This document shows positions 44,042-52,725 of a DNA stretch of 64,000 nt, piece by piece. A program made the position numbers and the translations under genes. The notes under the pieces were generated by a model. That model ran no database searches, was not told where the DNA came from, and saw only the letters and a list, made by a program, of their open reading frames with translations. Source of the DNA: Eubacteriaceae bacterium (GTDB lineage: Bacteria; Bacillota; Clostridia; Peptostreptococcales; Anaerovoracaceae); contig CABIWW010000003.1 in assembly GCA_902362435.1 (NCBI GenBank), positions 62,001 through 126,000 of the forward strand, given 5' to 3'. How positions within the stretch are numbered: the first letter of the stretch is position 1; each line of letters starts with the position of its first letter.

Positions 44042-45538
44042 ATGAAATCATTCTTTACCGTCCTATTGAAATTTTCCCCGGTATTTCTTCTTGCCGGGCT
44101 GATGATTTCAAAGGTCGATGCATTGATCGCCGCACCTCTTGCAGCGATATATGCAGTTATAATTGCGAGGATCGTGTGCAAAATCAAGCTGCAGGATTCA
44201 CTCGACAGCGCTATGAAAAGCGTGAGCAATATCCTCATAGCACTGTTCATACTTATGTTCGCATACGCTATGGCAAGTGCATTCATGAGCACAGGCGTAG
44301 GTGCAGCAGTTGTAAACCTGTCGCTTCTGCTTGGTGTCACAGGTAAAACTGTCGCTGTAGTAGGAATCATGTGTACTGCTATACTTTCGGTGGCAACAGG
44401 AACTTCATGGGGAACTTTTGCTGCATGTGCACCTATATTCATGTGGCTCAGCCATATCGTAGGCGGCGATCCGCTCCTTACTGTATGTGCTATAGCAGGC
44501 GGCGCATGCTTTGGAGACAACATAGGTCTTATCTCGGATGCGATGATAGTATCGTCCGGTATTCATAATGTAACTGTAGTACACAGAGTAAGGCATCAGG
44601 GGGTATGGTCTCTGATGTGCCTCTTCCTTGCAGCTGTATGTTTTACTGTGATGGGATTCGTACTGGATCTTCCGGGCACAGCTGCCGATGCTGCACAGGT
44701 AGTGCAGAATATCCCTGATAATGTCTGGACAGTACTCGAGGCAGAACGACCTGCCGCGATAGATCTGCTTCACCAGATCGAAGCAGGTGTTCCATACTAT
44801 ATGGTAATTCCTTTGCTGCTGGTAATAATCACTGCTGTTAAAGGATTCAATACGTTCATATGCATAGGTTCAGGTCTGGTATCATCATATATACTCGGTC
44901 TCTTCGCCGGAACGACAGGCTCCCTGATGGGATTCTTCGAAGCATGTATGGACGCTTTCTCGGATGCAGGTTCATGGGTAATCGTAATGATGATGTGGAT
45001 AGCAGGCTTTGGTGGAATAATGCGTGAAATGGATGCTTTCGCACCGCTGGCAGCTTTTATCGTCAAATTTTCGAGAAAAGTCCGCCATATGCTTACATGG
45101 AACGCTCTGCTCTCTTTCCTCGGAAATGCTGTACTTGCAGATGAAATGGCTCAGATCGTTACTGTTGGGCCTATCATCAGAGATATCACAGCAGACAACG
45201 TTGAGGGCAGCGAGGAAGCAATGTACAAGCTGAGACTCAGAAATGCAACTTTCAGTGACGCATTCGGAGTTTTCGGATCACAGCTGGTGCCTTGGCATGT
45301 ATACCTGGCATTCTATGTCGGTATCATTGCAGGCGTATATCCGCTGATGGAGATCGTAGCTTTAGACTTCCTCAAATACAACTTCATGGCGTACATCGCC
45401 GTTATATCATTGCCGATACTGACATTCACAGGACTTGACAGATTCATCCCGCTGTTCAGGATGCCGCAGGAACCAGAAGTGAGACTGGTCAAAAAAGACA
45501 AGAAAAAGACAGGCGAAAATGTAGAAGAACCGGCATAA
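44042..45538 (+). CDS. NhaC-family Na+/H+ antiporter-type carrier
   Basis: 498 residues, about 11-12 helices, with the family block GTSWGTFAACAPIF, CFGDNIGLISDAM and GNAVLADEMAQIVTVGPI. AAAGGAGG lies 6 bases before the ATG. NhaC homologues exchange Na+ or H+, and some carry organic or amino acids. Sigma-54 control shared with the lysine operon suggests it supports lysine fermentation, as a lysine or product carrier or by ion balance. Converges with the activator gene. Confidence 0.85.
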   Translation: MKSFFTVLLKFSPVFLLAGLMISKVDALIAAPLAAIYAVIIARIVCKIKLQDSLDSAMKSVSNILIALFILMFAYAMASAFMSTGVGAAVVNLSLLLGVTGKTVAVVGIMCTAILSVATGTSWGTFAACAPIFMWLSHIVGGDPLLTVCAIAGGACFGDNIGLISDAMIVSSGIHNVTVVHRVRHQGVWSLMCLFLAAVCFTVMGFVLDLPGTAADAAQVVQNIPDNVWTVLEAERPAAIDLLHQIEAGVPYYMVIPLLLVIITAVKGFNTFICIGSGLVSSYILGLFAGTTGSLMGFFEACMDAFSDAGSWVIVMMMWIAGFGGIMREMDAFAPLAAFIVKFSRKVRHMLTWNALLSFLGNAVLADEMAQIVTVGPIIRDITADNVEGSEEAMYKLRLRNATFSDAFGVFGSQLVPWHVYLAFYVGIIAGVYPLMEIVALDFLKYNFMAYIAVISLPILTFTGLDRFIPLFRMPQEPEVRLVKKDKKKTGENVEEPA

Positions 45539-45589
45539 GAAAAGCAACATTTCATAATAACATTCTGAAATTATCCTACAAACTCTTTA

Positions 45590-45633
45590 AAACAGGGCAG
45601 CTCCAAAGACAACGACCGGAGCTGTCCTGTTTA
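45590..45633 (+). terminator. Terminator of the NhaC gene
   Basis: AAACAGGGCAGCTCC pairs with GGAGCTGTCCTGTTT (one mismatch) with a T-containing tail, 52 bases after the stop. Confidence 0.7.
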
Positions 45634-45712
45634 TGTTGTAAGCGAAAGATATAAGAAGTAAGTGAAAGTAACAAAGCTGTGACTTATCCTTGTTACGGCG
45701 GGCAGAATAAGC

Positions 45713-45756
45713 AAAAAAGCAGCAGGATCATATATCGACTTCTGACCCTGCTGCTT
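45713..45756 (-). terminator. Terminator of the lysine operon
   Basis: AGCAGCAGG/CCTGCTGCT stem; on the minus strand a run of six T follows. It lies about 50 bases past the activator stop. Confidence 0.75.
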
Positions 45757-45808
45757 CTGCAATACTAAATGTAAGTTATATTATGATTCAATAATAAATG
45801 ACGTATAT

Positions 45809-47887
45809 CTATAAGTTGTACTTCTTCTTTTTTCTCATGACCTGTGACTGGCTTATGCCAAGAGCTTTGGCAGCAGCCCTTGTACTGCCGCCTTCTTCCA
45901 GCGCAGCGGCCAGGATATCTCTTTCAAATTCGCCCACAGTTGATTTTAATCCGCTGTGCCGTGATGCTGTGTCTGTCTCTGAGGGCATATCAGGATTCTC
46001 TTTGTAAAGATTGCTGCTGACTGCGTTAGTCACGTCTTCGGATGTCAGCAGATCAGATTGGCAGTTCACCACAAGCCTGTGTACCACATTGTCCAGTTCT
46101 CTGACGTTGCCGGGCCAGTTGTATTTCTCAAGGGCCTCTATGCCGTCGGCAGAAAAGCTTTTGCTAGTGTTGTACTGAAAATTGTATTCGTTGATCAGAT
46201 ATCCCGCAATGCATGCGATATCTTCATTTCTTTCTCTGAGAGGCGGCACTTTTATTTCGCAGACGCTGAGCCTGTAGTAGAGATCCTCACGGAATTTACC
46301 CTCTTTGACAAGTGTTCTGAGGTCTACATTGTTCGCACATATGACTCTGACATCTACTTCCACCAGTTCCTGTCCGCCGACCCTGTAGAAATTCTTTTCC
46401 TGCAAAGCACGCAGAAGCTTGCTCTGCATGTTCAGGGACAGCTCTCCTATCTCATCGAGAAACAGGATGCCGCCATTGGCAAGTTCGAAATATCCCAGTT
46501 TCCTGTTGGCTCCCGCTCCGGTGAAAGCTCCGGGTTCATATCCGAAAAACTCGGATTCCGCGAGGTTCTCGTATATGGTGGCACAGTTGATCTTGATACA
46601 CGGCTTTGTCTTGCGGATGCTGTTTTTGTAAATCAGATTCAGAATTTTCTCTTTTCCTGTTCCCGTCTCTCCCTGGATTATGACATTGCAGTCGTAGGCT
46701 GCTATGTTTATGACTTCCATGAGGATTTTCTTTGTCTTATTGCTTCCGAAAACAAATCCTTCAACTTTATCTATGTTATCTATGTCCTGTGTATTATTCA
46801 GTTCAGATACCCGCATCGGCAGCTGCTTAATGAGCCTGTGGGATTTGAAAATCTCATCGATCATGTCTATATCGGATTTGATCTCCCGCACAAAATCAAG
46901 ATTGAATTCCAAGGAGCCAGACGAGAATTCCTCGATGGGAGTGAGTCTGAGCTCTTTGCCCAGTGACTCTGCAAAGAGAGCAACACTGTTGAAATTGCTT
47001 GTAAGGCTCGTGAATAATATATCCCCTCTGGTTTTGGTGAGCATGACACTTAAGGCTTCACCACCCAGCATATTGGCGCAGTTTATACTGAGATCGAAAA
47101 GCTCAGGCTCCTCCAGCCTGAAAGATTCATAACAGTCCAGTGGTTTAAGTATATCTGTAAAGTAAACATGATCTGCATATGGTTCGAGTATCCTTTTTAT
47201 CTCATTCTTGCTGAGAGACTGCATGGCGCCTTTGTATACGGCAGCTACGATATACCCGTCTCTGCCGACTGCCTTGCGGGCAACAGCTGTGTAGAACAGC
47301 ATATTAAGCAGCCCGTCACCCAGGATAAATATCTTTTTTTCCGGTCTGGAAAGCGTATATGCCTTTTTCATAGAGCCCATTTCATCCATGATGCAGAGAG
47401 CACGTGGTGTATCTATATCCTTCGGAAGAGGTACGATCATAGTGGATTCAAATGCTATGACATATCCCTTCACCATGATAAGTGAATAATTGAAATCCAC
47501 GTCTTCCACGGACTCTATATACATCGGCAGAGATGTAAGGGATGTGGCGCATATTATCCTTGTTTCTTTATCCGGGATATCACTTCTGCTGTATGAGCTG
47601 CCCGCCCTGACGATCCTCCCGCTGCAGATACCACCGCTGTCAGTGACAGGGTTGTGCAACTTACCTCTCTTATTCACGATATATTGTATTTTTCTGCCTA
47701 TCTTGGCTTTATTGTATTCGCACTCGTTACACATCTGACGAAAATTGCTTTCTTCAAGTTTTATTGTGTCCACTCTTATCAGCATTTCATTGTCTGATAT
47801 CTCCAGACTGTTGTCCAGTTTCCAGGCGATGGTCGGAACGGTCCCCTTGCATTCGACGACACGATTGCTGCCAAAACTATTAAACAT
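45809..47887 (-). CDS. Sigma-54 activator with a Kdd-like sensor domain
   Basis: 692 residues. Residues 1-350 closely follow the layout of L-erythro-3,5-diaminohexanoate dehydrogenase (Kdd): SNRVVECKGTVPTIAWKLDN, DNEMLIRVDTI, VNKRGKLHNPVTDSGG, then a Rossmann-like IFILGDGLLNML in which the last Gly of the dinucleotide motif is Asn. Residues 375-610 are the AAA+ core: GETGTGKE (406-413), GAFTGA loop (453-458), Walker B GILFLDEIGEL. A Fis-type HTH ends the chain (668-690). AAGGAG precedes the ATG by 6. It should activate -24/-12 promoters in response to a lysine-pathway metabolite. Confidence 0.85.
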   Translation of the reverse strand: MFNSFGSNRVVECKGTVPTIAWKLDNSLEISDNEMLIRVDTIKLEESNFRQMCNECEYNKAKIGRKIQYIVNKRGKLHNPVTDSGGICSGRIVRAGSSYSRSDIPDKETRIICATSLTSLPMYIESVEDVDFNYSLIMVKGYVIAFESTMIVPLPKDIDTPRALCIMDEMGSMKKAYTLSRPEKKIFILGDGLLNMLFYTAVARKAVGRDGYIVAAVYKGAMQSLSKNEIKRILEPYADHVYFTDILKPLDCYESFRLEEPELFDLSINCANMLGGEALSVMLTKTRGDILFTSLTSNFNSVALFAESLGKELRLTPIEEFSSGSLEFNLDFVREIKSDIDMIDEIFKSHRLIKQLPMRVSELNNTQDIDNIDKVEGFVFGSNKTKKILMEVINIAAYDCNVIIQGETGTGKEKILNLIYKNSIRKTKPCIKINCATIYENLAESEFFGYEPGAFTGAGANRKLGYFELANGGILFLDEIGELSLNMQSKLLRALQEKNFYRVGGQELVEVDVRVICANNVDLRTLVKEGKFREDLYYRLSVCEIKVPPLRERNEDIACIAGYLINEYNFQYNTSKSFSADGIEALEKYNWPGNVRELDNVVHRLVVNCQSDLLTSEDVTNAVSSNLYKENPDMPSETDTASRHSGLKSTVGEFERDILAAALEEGGSTRAAAKALGISQSQVMRKKKKYNL

Positions 47888-47900
47888 CTCTTGCTCCTTT

Positions 47901-48779
47901 CTACTCCCCTGTACGACCTGAAAATTGCCTCAGCAAATTAAGAAGGTCTTTAAGTATCTCGACAAGATGATAGCATCCTTCAGAACGTCCGAACATACAG
48001 ACGATATGTCGGTCTGTGAGTTCAGAAAGTTTCGTGCCTTCAAGCTTCCTCCCGTGAGAAGCATTTCTGAAACACGATTCTCCAGGTGCCCGTACATAAG
48101 ATATGTCGCATTTTCCCAGCAATCCGCTGTTAGAGTCAAACGTGATCTCGGCATAAAGCTCGTGATATGAATCGATAAAACGCCCGCGCCCCTTGCACAG
48201 GTCACCGTTCTGTTCGATCTCGAAATTCTTGAATCTGCTGAAAAGCAGACGCTTCCTCTCATACTGCGGTATATAATCCATCCACCGCAGATCGTTTTCG
48301 GACGGATAGCTGTACATCCTGCACCCGTTATTCTCCAGTATGTCCCAGTATTCGTCGTAATGTTCCCTGCTTTTGAATCCGCGCTCTTTGTAAAAATAGC
48401 TTTCTGCCTGGATCAGGCCATTGATGCACTGGATCATAAGATATCTGATTTCCGGGGCATATGAGTCCTTCAGGATACCTGATACCTTGCGTTTACCGTC
48501 TATATGACCATTCATTCCCTTCATGAAGTCAAGACTGACAATACCTGTCCTGCCGGTATCAGGGGATTTAACAGTTTCACACCATGCGTCCTGTATCAGA
48601 CAGGACTCGGTGTCAGCCATTATGTATCCTCGTATCTCCTGGTTTCTGTCAAGATATACTGATGATGATATCACACTTTTACCATACTTATCAACAATGA
48701 CTGCAACATTTACCTGTTCAAAAAATCTCATGCGCTTACCTCGTATTTCTCTGTATACAAGCACGATGAGATCTGCCAT
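47901..48779 (-). CDS. DUF2889-like protein of the lysine operon
   Basis: Up to 292 residues. The C-terminal third holds SGLLGKCDISYVRAPGESCF and MFGRSEGCYHLVEILKDLL, the pattern I associate with DUF2889. The middle has repeated FFEQ/SRFKNFEIEQNGDL-type strands suggesting an internal duplication. Both the ATG at 48779 (GAGG 8 bases upstream) and 48731 (GAGGT 7 bases upstream) are plausible starts. It lies 33 bases after the aminotransferase gene and 13 before the activator. Function unknown; context suggests a role in lysine catabolism. Confidence 0.6.
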   Translation of the reverse strand: MADLIVLVYREIRGKRMRFFEQVNVAVIVDKYGKSVISSSVYLDRNQEIRGYIMADTESCLIQDAWCETVKSPDTGRTGIVSLDFMKGMNGHIDGKRKVSGILKDSYAPEIRYLMIQCINGLIQAESYFYKERGFKSREHYDEYWDILENNGCRMYSYPSENDLRWMDYIPQYERKRLLFSRFKNFEIEQNGDLCKGRGRFIDSYHELYAEITFDSNSGLLGKCDISYVRAPGESCFRNASHGRKLEGTKLSELTDRHIVCMFGRSEGCYHLVEILKDLLNLLRQFSGRTGE

Positions 48780-48812
48780 ATGACAGACCTCATCGTCAGT
48801 ATTATCTGAAAA

Positions 48813-50153
48813 CTACACCTCGTATCCGTATTTCCTTTCAACTTCTGTGATCGCATCATCCAGGCGCATGATGATTTCATCGATCTGCTCTTTTGTGACA
48901 ACGAATGCCGGTGATATCACTATGGCATCTCCCATGGCTCCTCGGTTGCATCCCTGGCTTGCTTCAATGATCATATTTCTTTCCAGACATGCATTCTGAA
49001 TCTGGCCGGCAAACCCTTCTGAGATATCAAAGGATTCTTTTGTCCTGCTGTCTTTGACAAATTCAGCACCCACCATTAAGCCAAGACCTCTGACATCATC
49101 CATTGTAGGATGTTTCTTTGCGATTCTCTGCATCTGTGCTTTAAGATAATGTCCCATTATCTCACTTTTTCTGACACAGTCATGCTTGATCATATACTTG
49201 TCCACTGCAATATGAACAGCAGCTCCAAGCGGACTTCCGGACCATGTGTAGCCGGCAGGGAAATATACATCATGCTCCTTGAATACGTCGAAGATTTTTT
49301 TTGTCATTGATACTCCTGCAAGAGGGAAATATCCCCCTGACATGGATTTTCCTATTGTAATCATGTCAGGTACAATGTCAAAGTGCTTGTATGCAAAAGT
49401 TTCACCTGTTCTCCCAAAGCCTGTCATTACTTCGTCAAATACTAGAAGTACATCATATTTATCGCAGATTCTCCTTATTTCCTTAAAATAATCCGGGTGG
49501 GGAACTGCAGCACACAGCGACATTCCTGAAACAGGTTCTGCAAAGAATGCTGCAACGGAATCCGGACCTTGTGCCAGAATTTCGTTCTCCAGCGCCTTCG
49601 CGCACTGTAGGCTGCAAGTCTCAGGCTTATCACCAAACCAGCATCTGTAGCAGTAACATGGTGCAATATGACCATGATCAAAACCATAGTGCTCATAACC
49701 CTTTTTTCTTGATCCGAATCCACTTATGGAAAGTGCTGCCGACGTGATGCCATGGTAACTCTGCCATCTGCCCAAAATTTTGAACTTATCCTTCTTACCT
49801 CTGGCAATATTGTATTTTGTAATCATTTTTATCGCTATTTCCGTAGCTTCCGAACCGCTGCAGACCTGAAATGTCTTATAGAGATCTCCATCGGAAAACT
49901 CATATATTCTCCTGCAGGACTCTTCAAGAACAGGAGTGATACAGTCGTCTCTGTGAACGTAAGCAATTTTCTGAGCCTGCTCTGCAATAGCATCGCTGAT
50001 TTCTTTGATACCGTGTCCCAGGCCTACCGCTACAGGCCCACCTGCGCCATCAATGATTTCAGTACCGTCAGTTTTGTACATGTAGATCCCTTTGCCGCTT
50101 TCTATTCTTGGATATTCACGGTTAAGCTCCATACTGTAAACATGATTTTCCAT
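48813..50153 (-). CDS. Class III PLP aminotransferase
   Basis: 446 residues from MENHVYSMEL. PLP-binding motifs: VCSGSEATEIAIKM (phosphate cup), LLVFDEVMTGFGRTG (Asp to pyridine N) and MITIGKSMSGGYFPLAGV (Schiff-base Lys). The fold acts on omega- or beta-amino groups. In this operon a likely substrate is beta-lysine or a downstream amino acid, giving a keto acid. The start was set at the family-like N-terminus; GGAAG lies about 10 bases before it. Confidence 0.88.
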   Translation of the reverse strand: MENHVYSMELNREYPRIESGKGIYMYKTDGTEIIDGAGGPVAVGLGHGIKEISDAIAEQAQKIAYVHRDDCITPVLEESCRRIYEFSDGDLYKTFQVCSGSEATEIAIKMITKYNIARGKKDKFKILGRWQSYHGITSAALSISGFGSRKKGYEHYGFDHGHIAPCYCYRCWFGDKPETCSLQCAKALENEILAQGPDSVAAFFAEPVSGMSLCAAVPHPDYFKEIRRICDKYDVLLVFDEVMTGFGRTGETFAYKHFDIVPDMITIGKSMSGGYFPLAGVSMTKKIFDVFKEHDVYFPAGYTWSGSPLGAAVHIAVDKYMIKHDCVRKSEIMGHYLKAQMQRIAKKHPTMDDVRGLGLMVGAEFVKDSRTKESFDISEGFAGQIQNACLERNMIIEASQGCNRGAMGDAIVISPAFVVTKEQIDEIIMRLDDAITEVERKYGYEV

Positions 50154-50179
50154 CTGATATTTTCTTCCTTTCTTAATTC

Positions 50180-51352
50180 TTATGGTCTTCTGAACAGTGC
50201 TGCCGCACCCTCGCCGCCTCCTACACACATAGACACGATGCAGTATTCTCTTTCGGCATTCTGCATTGCATATGCAGCTTTTGTGGTAAGTACTGCACCT
50301 GTAGCTCCCAGTGGATGTCCCAGAGCAATAGCTCCGCCATTAGGATTGACTCTTGCCGGATCTAGCCCCAGAGCTCTGATGCAGGCGATAGACTGTGATG
50401 CAAATGCCTCATTAAGTTCGATGAGTTCAACCTGATCAAGTGAAACACCTGTTTTATCCAGGAGTTTCTGTATAGCGAATATAGGACCTATTCCCATAAC
50501 TGCCGGGTTAAGACCTGAAGATGCGAAGTCTACGATCTCGAGAAGCGGCTTTTTGCCCAATTCCTTCGCCTTTTCTTCTGAAACCACTACGACTGCAGCG
50601 CCGCCATCATTCTGAGGACAGCTGTTTCCGGCCGTTACACGTCCGTCCTTCCTGAATACAGCTCTCGCACTTGCCAGTTCTTCAAGTGTTGAATCTGCCG
50701 TAGGATCCTCATCTGTATCTATGATCACTTCTTTACCTTTGCTTTTGAATTTAACAGGGACGATCTGTTCTTTAAAAAGACCGCCTTCGATAGCTTTTTT
50801 TGCTTTGCGATGTGATTCGTAAGCGAACAGATCCATGTCTTCTCTTGTAATATCAGGATACAGATCAAGTACATTTTCTGCCGTTTCACCCATGTCATTG
50901 CCCTCGAAACCGGGAGGAACCATCATCACATATGAGAAACTAGGATAAGCGTAGCTGTATGCCTTTCTGGATTTGCTCATAAAGTACGGATTGTTGGTTT
51001 CGCTCTCTGCACCACCTGCAACATATACATCACCATGACCGCTTTCAATCATGGCAGCTGCCATATTTATAGTTTCAAGTCCGGATGCACACTGACGGTC
51101 AAATTGTATTCCCGGGACAGATTCCGGGAGCCCTGCTTCCAGCGCAACACATCTTCCCAGATTGCCCGGAGCCCCTTCTGCATTTCCCATATATACTTCA
51201 ACGATCTCTGACGGATCAACGCCTGATCTTTTAACCGCTTCTCTAACAGCTATTGCACCAAGCTGGTAACCTTCGAACTTTTTGAGATTGCCGCCCATTC
51301 TTCCCACAGGTGTTCTTGCGGCCGAAATTATCACTGCTTTTCTCTTTTCCAT
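50180..51352 (-). CDS. Thiolase (acetyl-CoA C-acyltransferase)
   Basis: 390 residues with all three active-site elements: nucleophile Cys in FDRQCASGLETIN, His in NGGAIALGHPLGATGA and second Cys in SMCVGGGEGAA. It cleaves a 3-ketoacyl-CoA with CoA or condenses acetyl-CoA. Next to CoA-transferase genes it would split acetoacetyl-CoA or a 3-keto-6-aminohexanoyl-CoA. It lies 26 bases before the aminotransferase gene. Confidence 0.93.
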   Translation of the reverse strand: MEKRKAVIISAARTPVGRMGGNLKKFEGYQLGAIAVREAVKRSGVDPSEIVEVYMGNAEGAPGNLGRCVALEAGLPESVPGIQFDRQCASGLETINMAAAMIESGHGDVYVAGGAESETNNPYFMSKSRKAYSYAYPSFSYVMMVPPGFEGNDMGETAENVLDLYPDITREDMDLFAYESHRKAKKAIEGGLFKEQIVPVKFKSKGKEVIIDTDEDPTADSTLEELASARAVFRKDGRVTAGNSCPQNDGGAAVVVVSEEKAKELGKKPLLEIVDFASSGLNPAVMGIGPIFAIQKLLDKTGVSLDQVELIELNEAFASQSIACIRALGLDPARVNPNGGAIALGHPLGATGAVLTTKAAYAMQNAEREYCIVSMCVGGGEGAAALFRRP

Positions 51353-51372
51353 TTTATATTCTCCTTAAGATA

Positions 51373-52035
51373 TTAATTATAACGAATAATCCTTATATCA
51401 TCGGCAACTTCCACATCAGCATCTGTTTTTTCGATAACTTCATCAACTGTGTGTCCGTCAAAAAGCTCCGTCAGCAAATAACCTCTTTCCGTTACTTTCA
51501 TAACAGCTATATCAGTTATTATCAGAGATACGCAGTTATCAGCAGTCAGCGGCAGCTCGCATTCTCCTTTCAGCTTAGGGTTGCCGTTCTTGTCAGTATG
51601 TGTAGTTACTGCTATGACGCGCTTTGCTTTCTTTGCCAGATCCATAGCTCCGCCCATTCCCGGGATTTTACCTCCCGGTACCATCCAGTTTGCCAGATCA
51701 CCGTTTGCTCCGATTTCAAGCGCTCCCAGTATCGTTATATCAAGGCAGCCTGATCTGATAAGCGCAAATGAATCCGCACTGTCAAAGAAACTTGCGCCCG
51801 GAACTGTCGTGATCGCCACACATCCGGAATCCACGACATCTGCATCTTCAAAGCCTTCGGCTGCTGCAGGACCTGCACCGAGGATGCCGTTTTCCGCATG
51901 AATGAATACTGTCATATCATCCGGTATATAGTTGACTACCTTCTGTGGTATGCCGAACCCAAGATTTACTACATTTCCATTAACTATTTCTTCTGCGGCT
52001 CTTTTTGCCATCATTTCTTTTATTGCCATGGCCAT
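51373..52035 (-). CDS. 3-oxoacid CoA-transferase subunit B
   Basis: 220 residues. The covalent-catalysis Glu lies in FIHAENGILGAG and the oxyanion region in VPGGKIPGMGGAMDLAK. With subunit A it moves CoA between acyl-CoA and a keto acid such as acetoacetate. The ATG overlaps the subunit A end by 16 bases and has AAGGAG at 9 bases. Confidence 0.93.
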   Translation of the reverse strand: MAMAIKEMMAKRAAEEIVNGNVVNLGFGIPQKVVNYIPDDMTVFIHAENGILGAGPAAAEGFEDADVVDSGCVAITTVPGASFFDSADSFALIRSGCLDITILGALEIGANGDLANWMVPGGKIPGMGGAMDLAKKAKRVIAVTTHTDKNGNPKLKGECELPLTADNCVSLIITDIAVMKVTERGYLLTELFDGHTVDEVIEKTDADVEVADDIRIIRYN

Positions 52036-52706
52036 GTCCAGTCACTCCTTTCTTCTACTATCATATTCACATAAGCTCCCGGGGTAATAACGTGCTCCGG
52101 TTCGAGTTCTCCGAGAGGTACTATTTTTTTTGCGCCGACTATTGTTATGTCAGCCGCTCTTGCCATAAGAGGGTTCAAGCCTCTTGATGTTCCTCTGTAG
52201 ATGAGATTCCCGTATTCATCTGCCACCTCTGCTTCTATTATTGCAACGTCAGCTTTGAGAGGAGTCTCCAGCAGATATTCCTGCCCATTTACTGATACCT
52301 TCGGCTTGTCGTATTCAATCATCGTACCTATGCCGACATCTGTGAGTATCCCTCCAAGACCTGTGCCGCCTGCTCGGATCCTTTCAGCAAGAGTGCCCTG
52401 TGAACAGAACTCCACTTCCAGCTCTCCCGCATTAAGGAGTTCTCCTGCGGCTTTTGTCGCTCCTATATGACTTGTGATGAGTTTTTTGCACTGACGATTT
52501 CCGATGATATGATCAGGCCCGAGATCCGGATCACCTGCATCAACTGATATGATCGTAAGATCCTTGACGTTTTTCCTGATTATTGCTTCACATAAATCAT
52601 ATGGAGAGCCATGCCCTCCGAAGCCACCGATCATGATAGTGCATCCGTCTTTGATGCACTCCATAGCTTCTTCGAGAGTTTTGATTTTTCCGAATTTGTT
52701 CTCCAT
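52020..52706 (-). CDS. 3-oxoacid CoA-transferase subunit A
   Basis: 228 residues with the CoA-binding glycine loop MIGGFGGHGSPYDL and LAERIRAGGTGLGGILTDVGIGT, the AtoD-type pattern. The C-terminus VITPGAYVNMIVE is also family-like. It pairs with the overlapping subunit B gene and is 19 bases after kamA. Confidence 0.93.
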   Translation of the reverse strand: MENKFGKIKTLEEAMECIKDGCTIMIGGFGGHGSPYDLCEAIIRKNVKDLTIISVDAGDPDLGPDHIIGNRQCKKLITSHIGATKAAGELLNAGELEVEFCSQGTLAERIRAGGTGLGGILTDVGIGTMIEYDKPKVSVNGQEYLLETPLKADVAIIEAEVADEYGNLIYRGTSRGLNPLMARAADITIVGAKKIVPLGELEPEHVITPGAYVNMIVEERSDWTWPWQ

Positions 52707-52725
52707 TTTGCTGTTCCTTTCTGTT

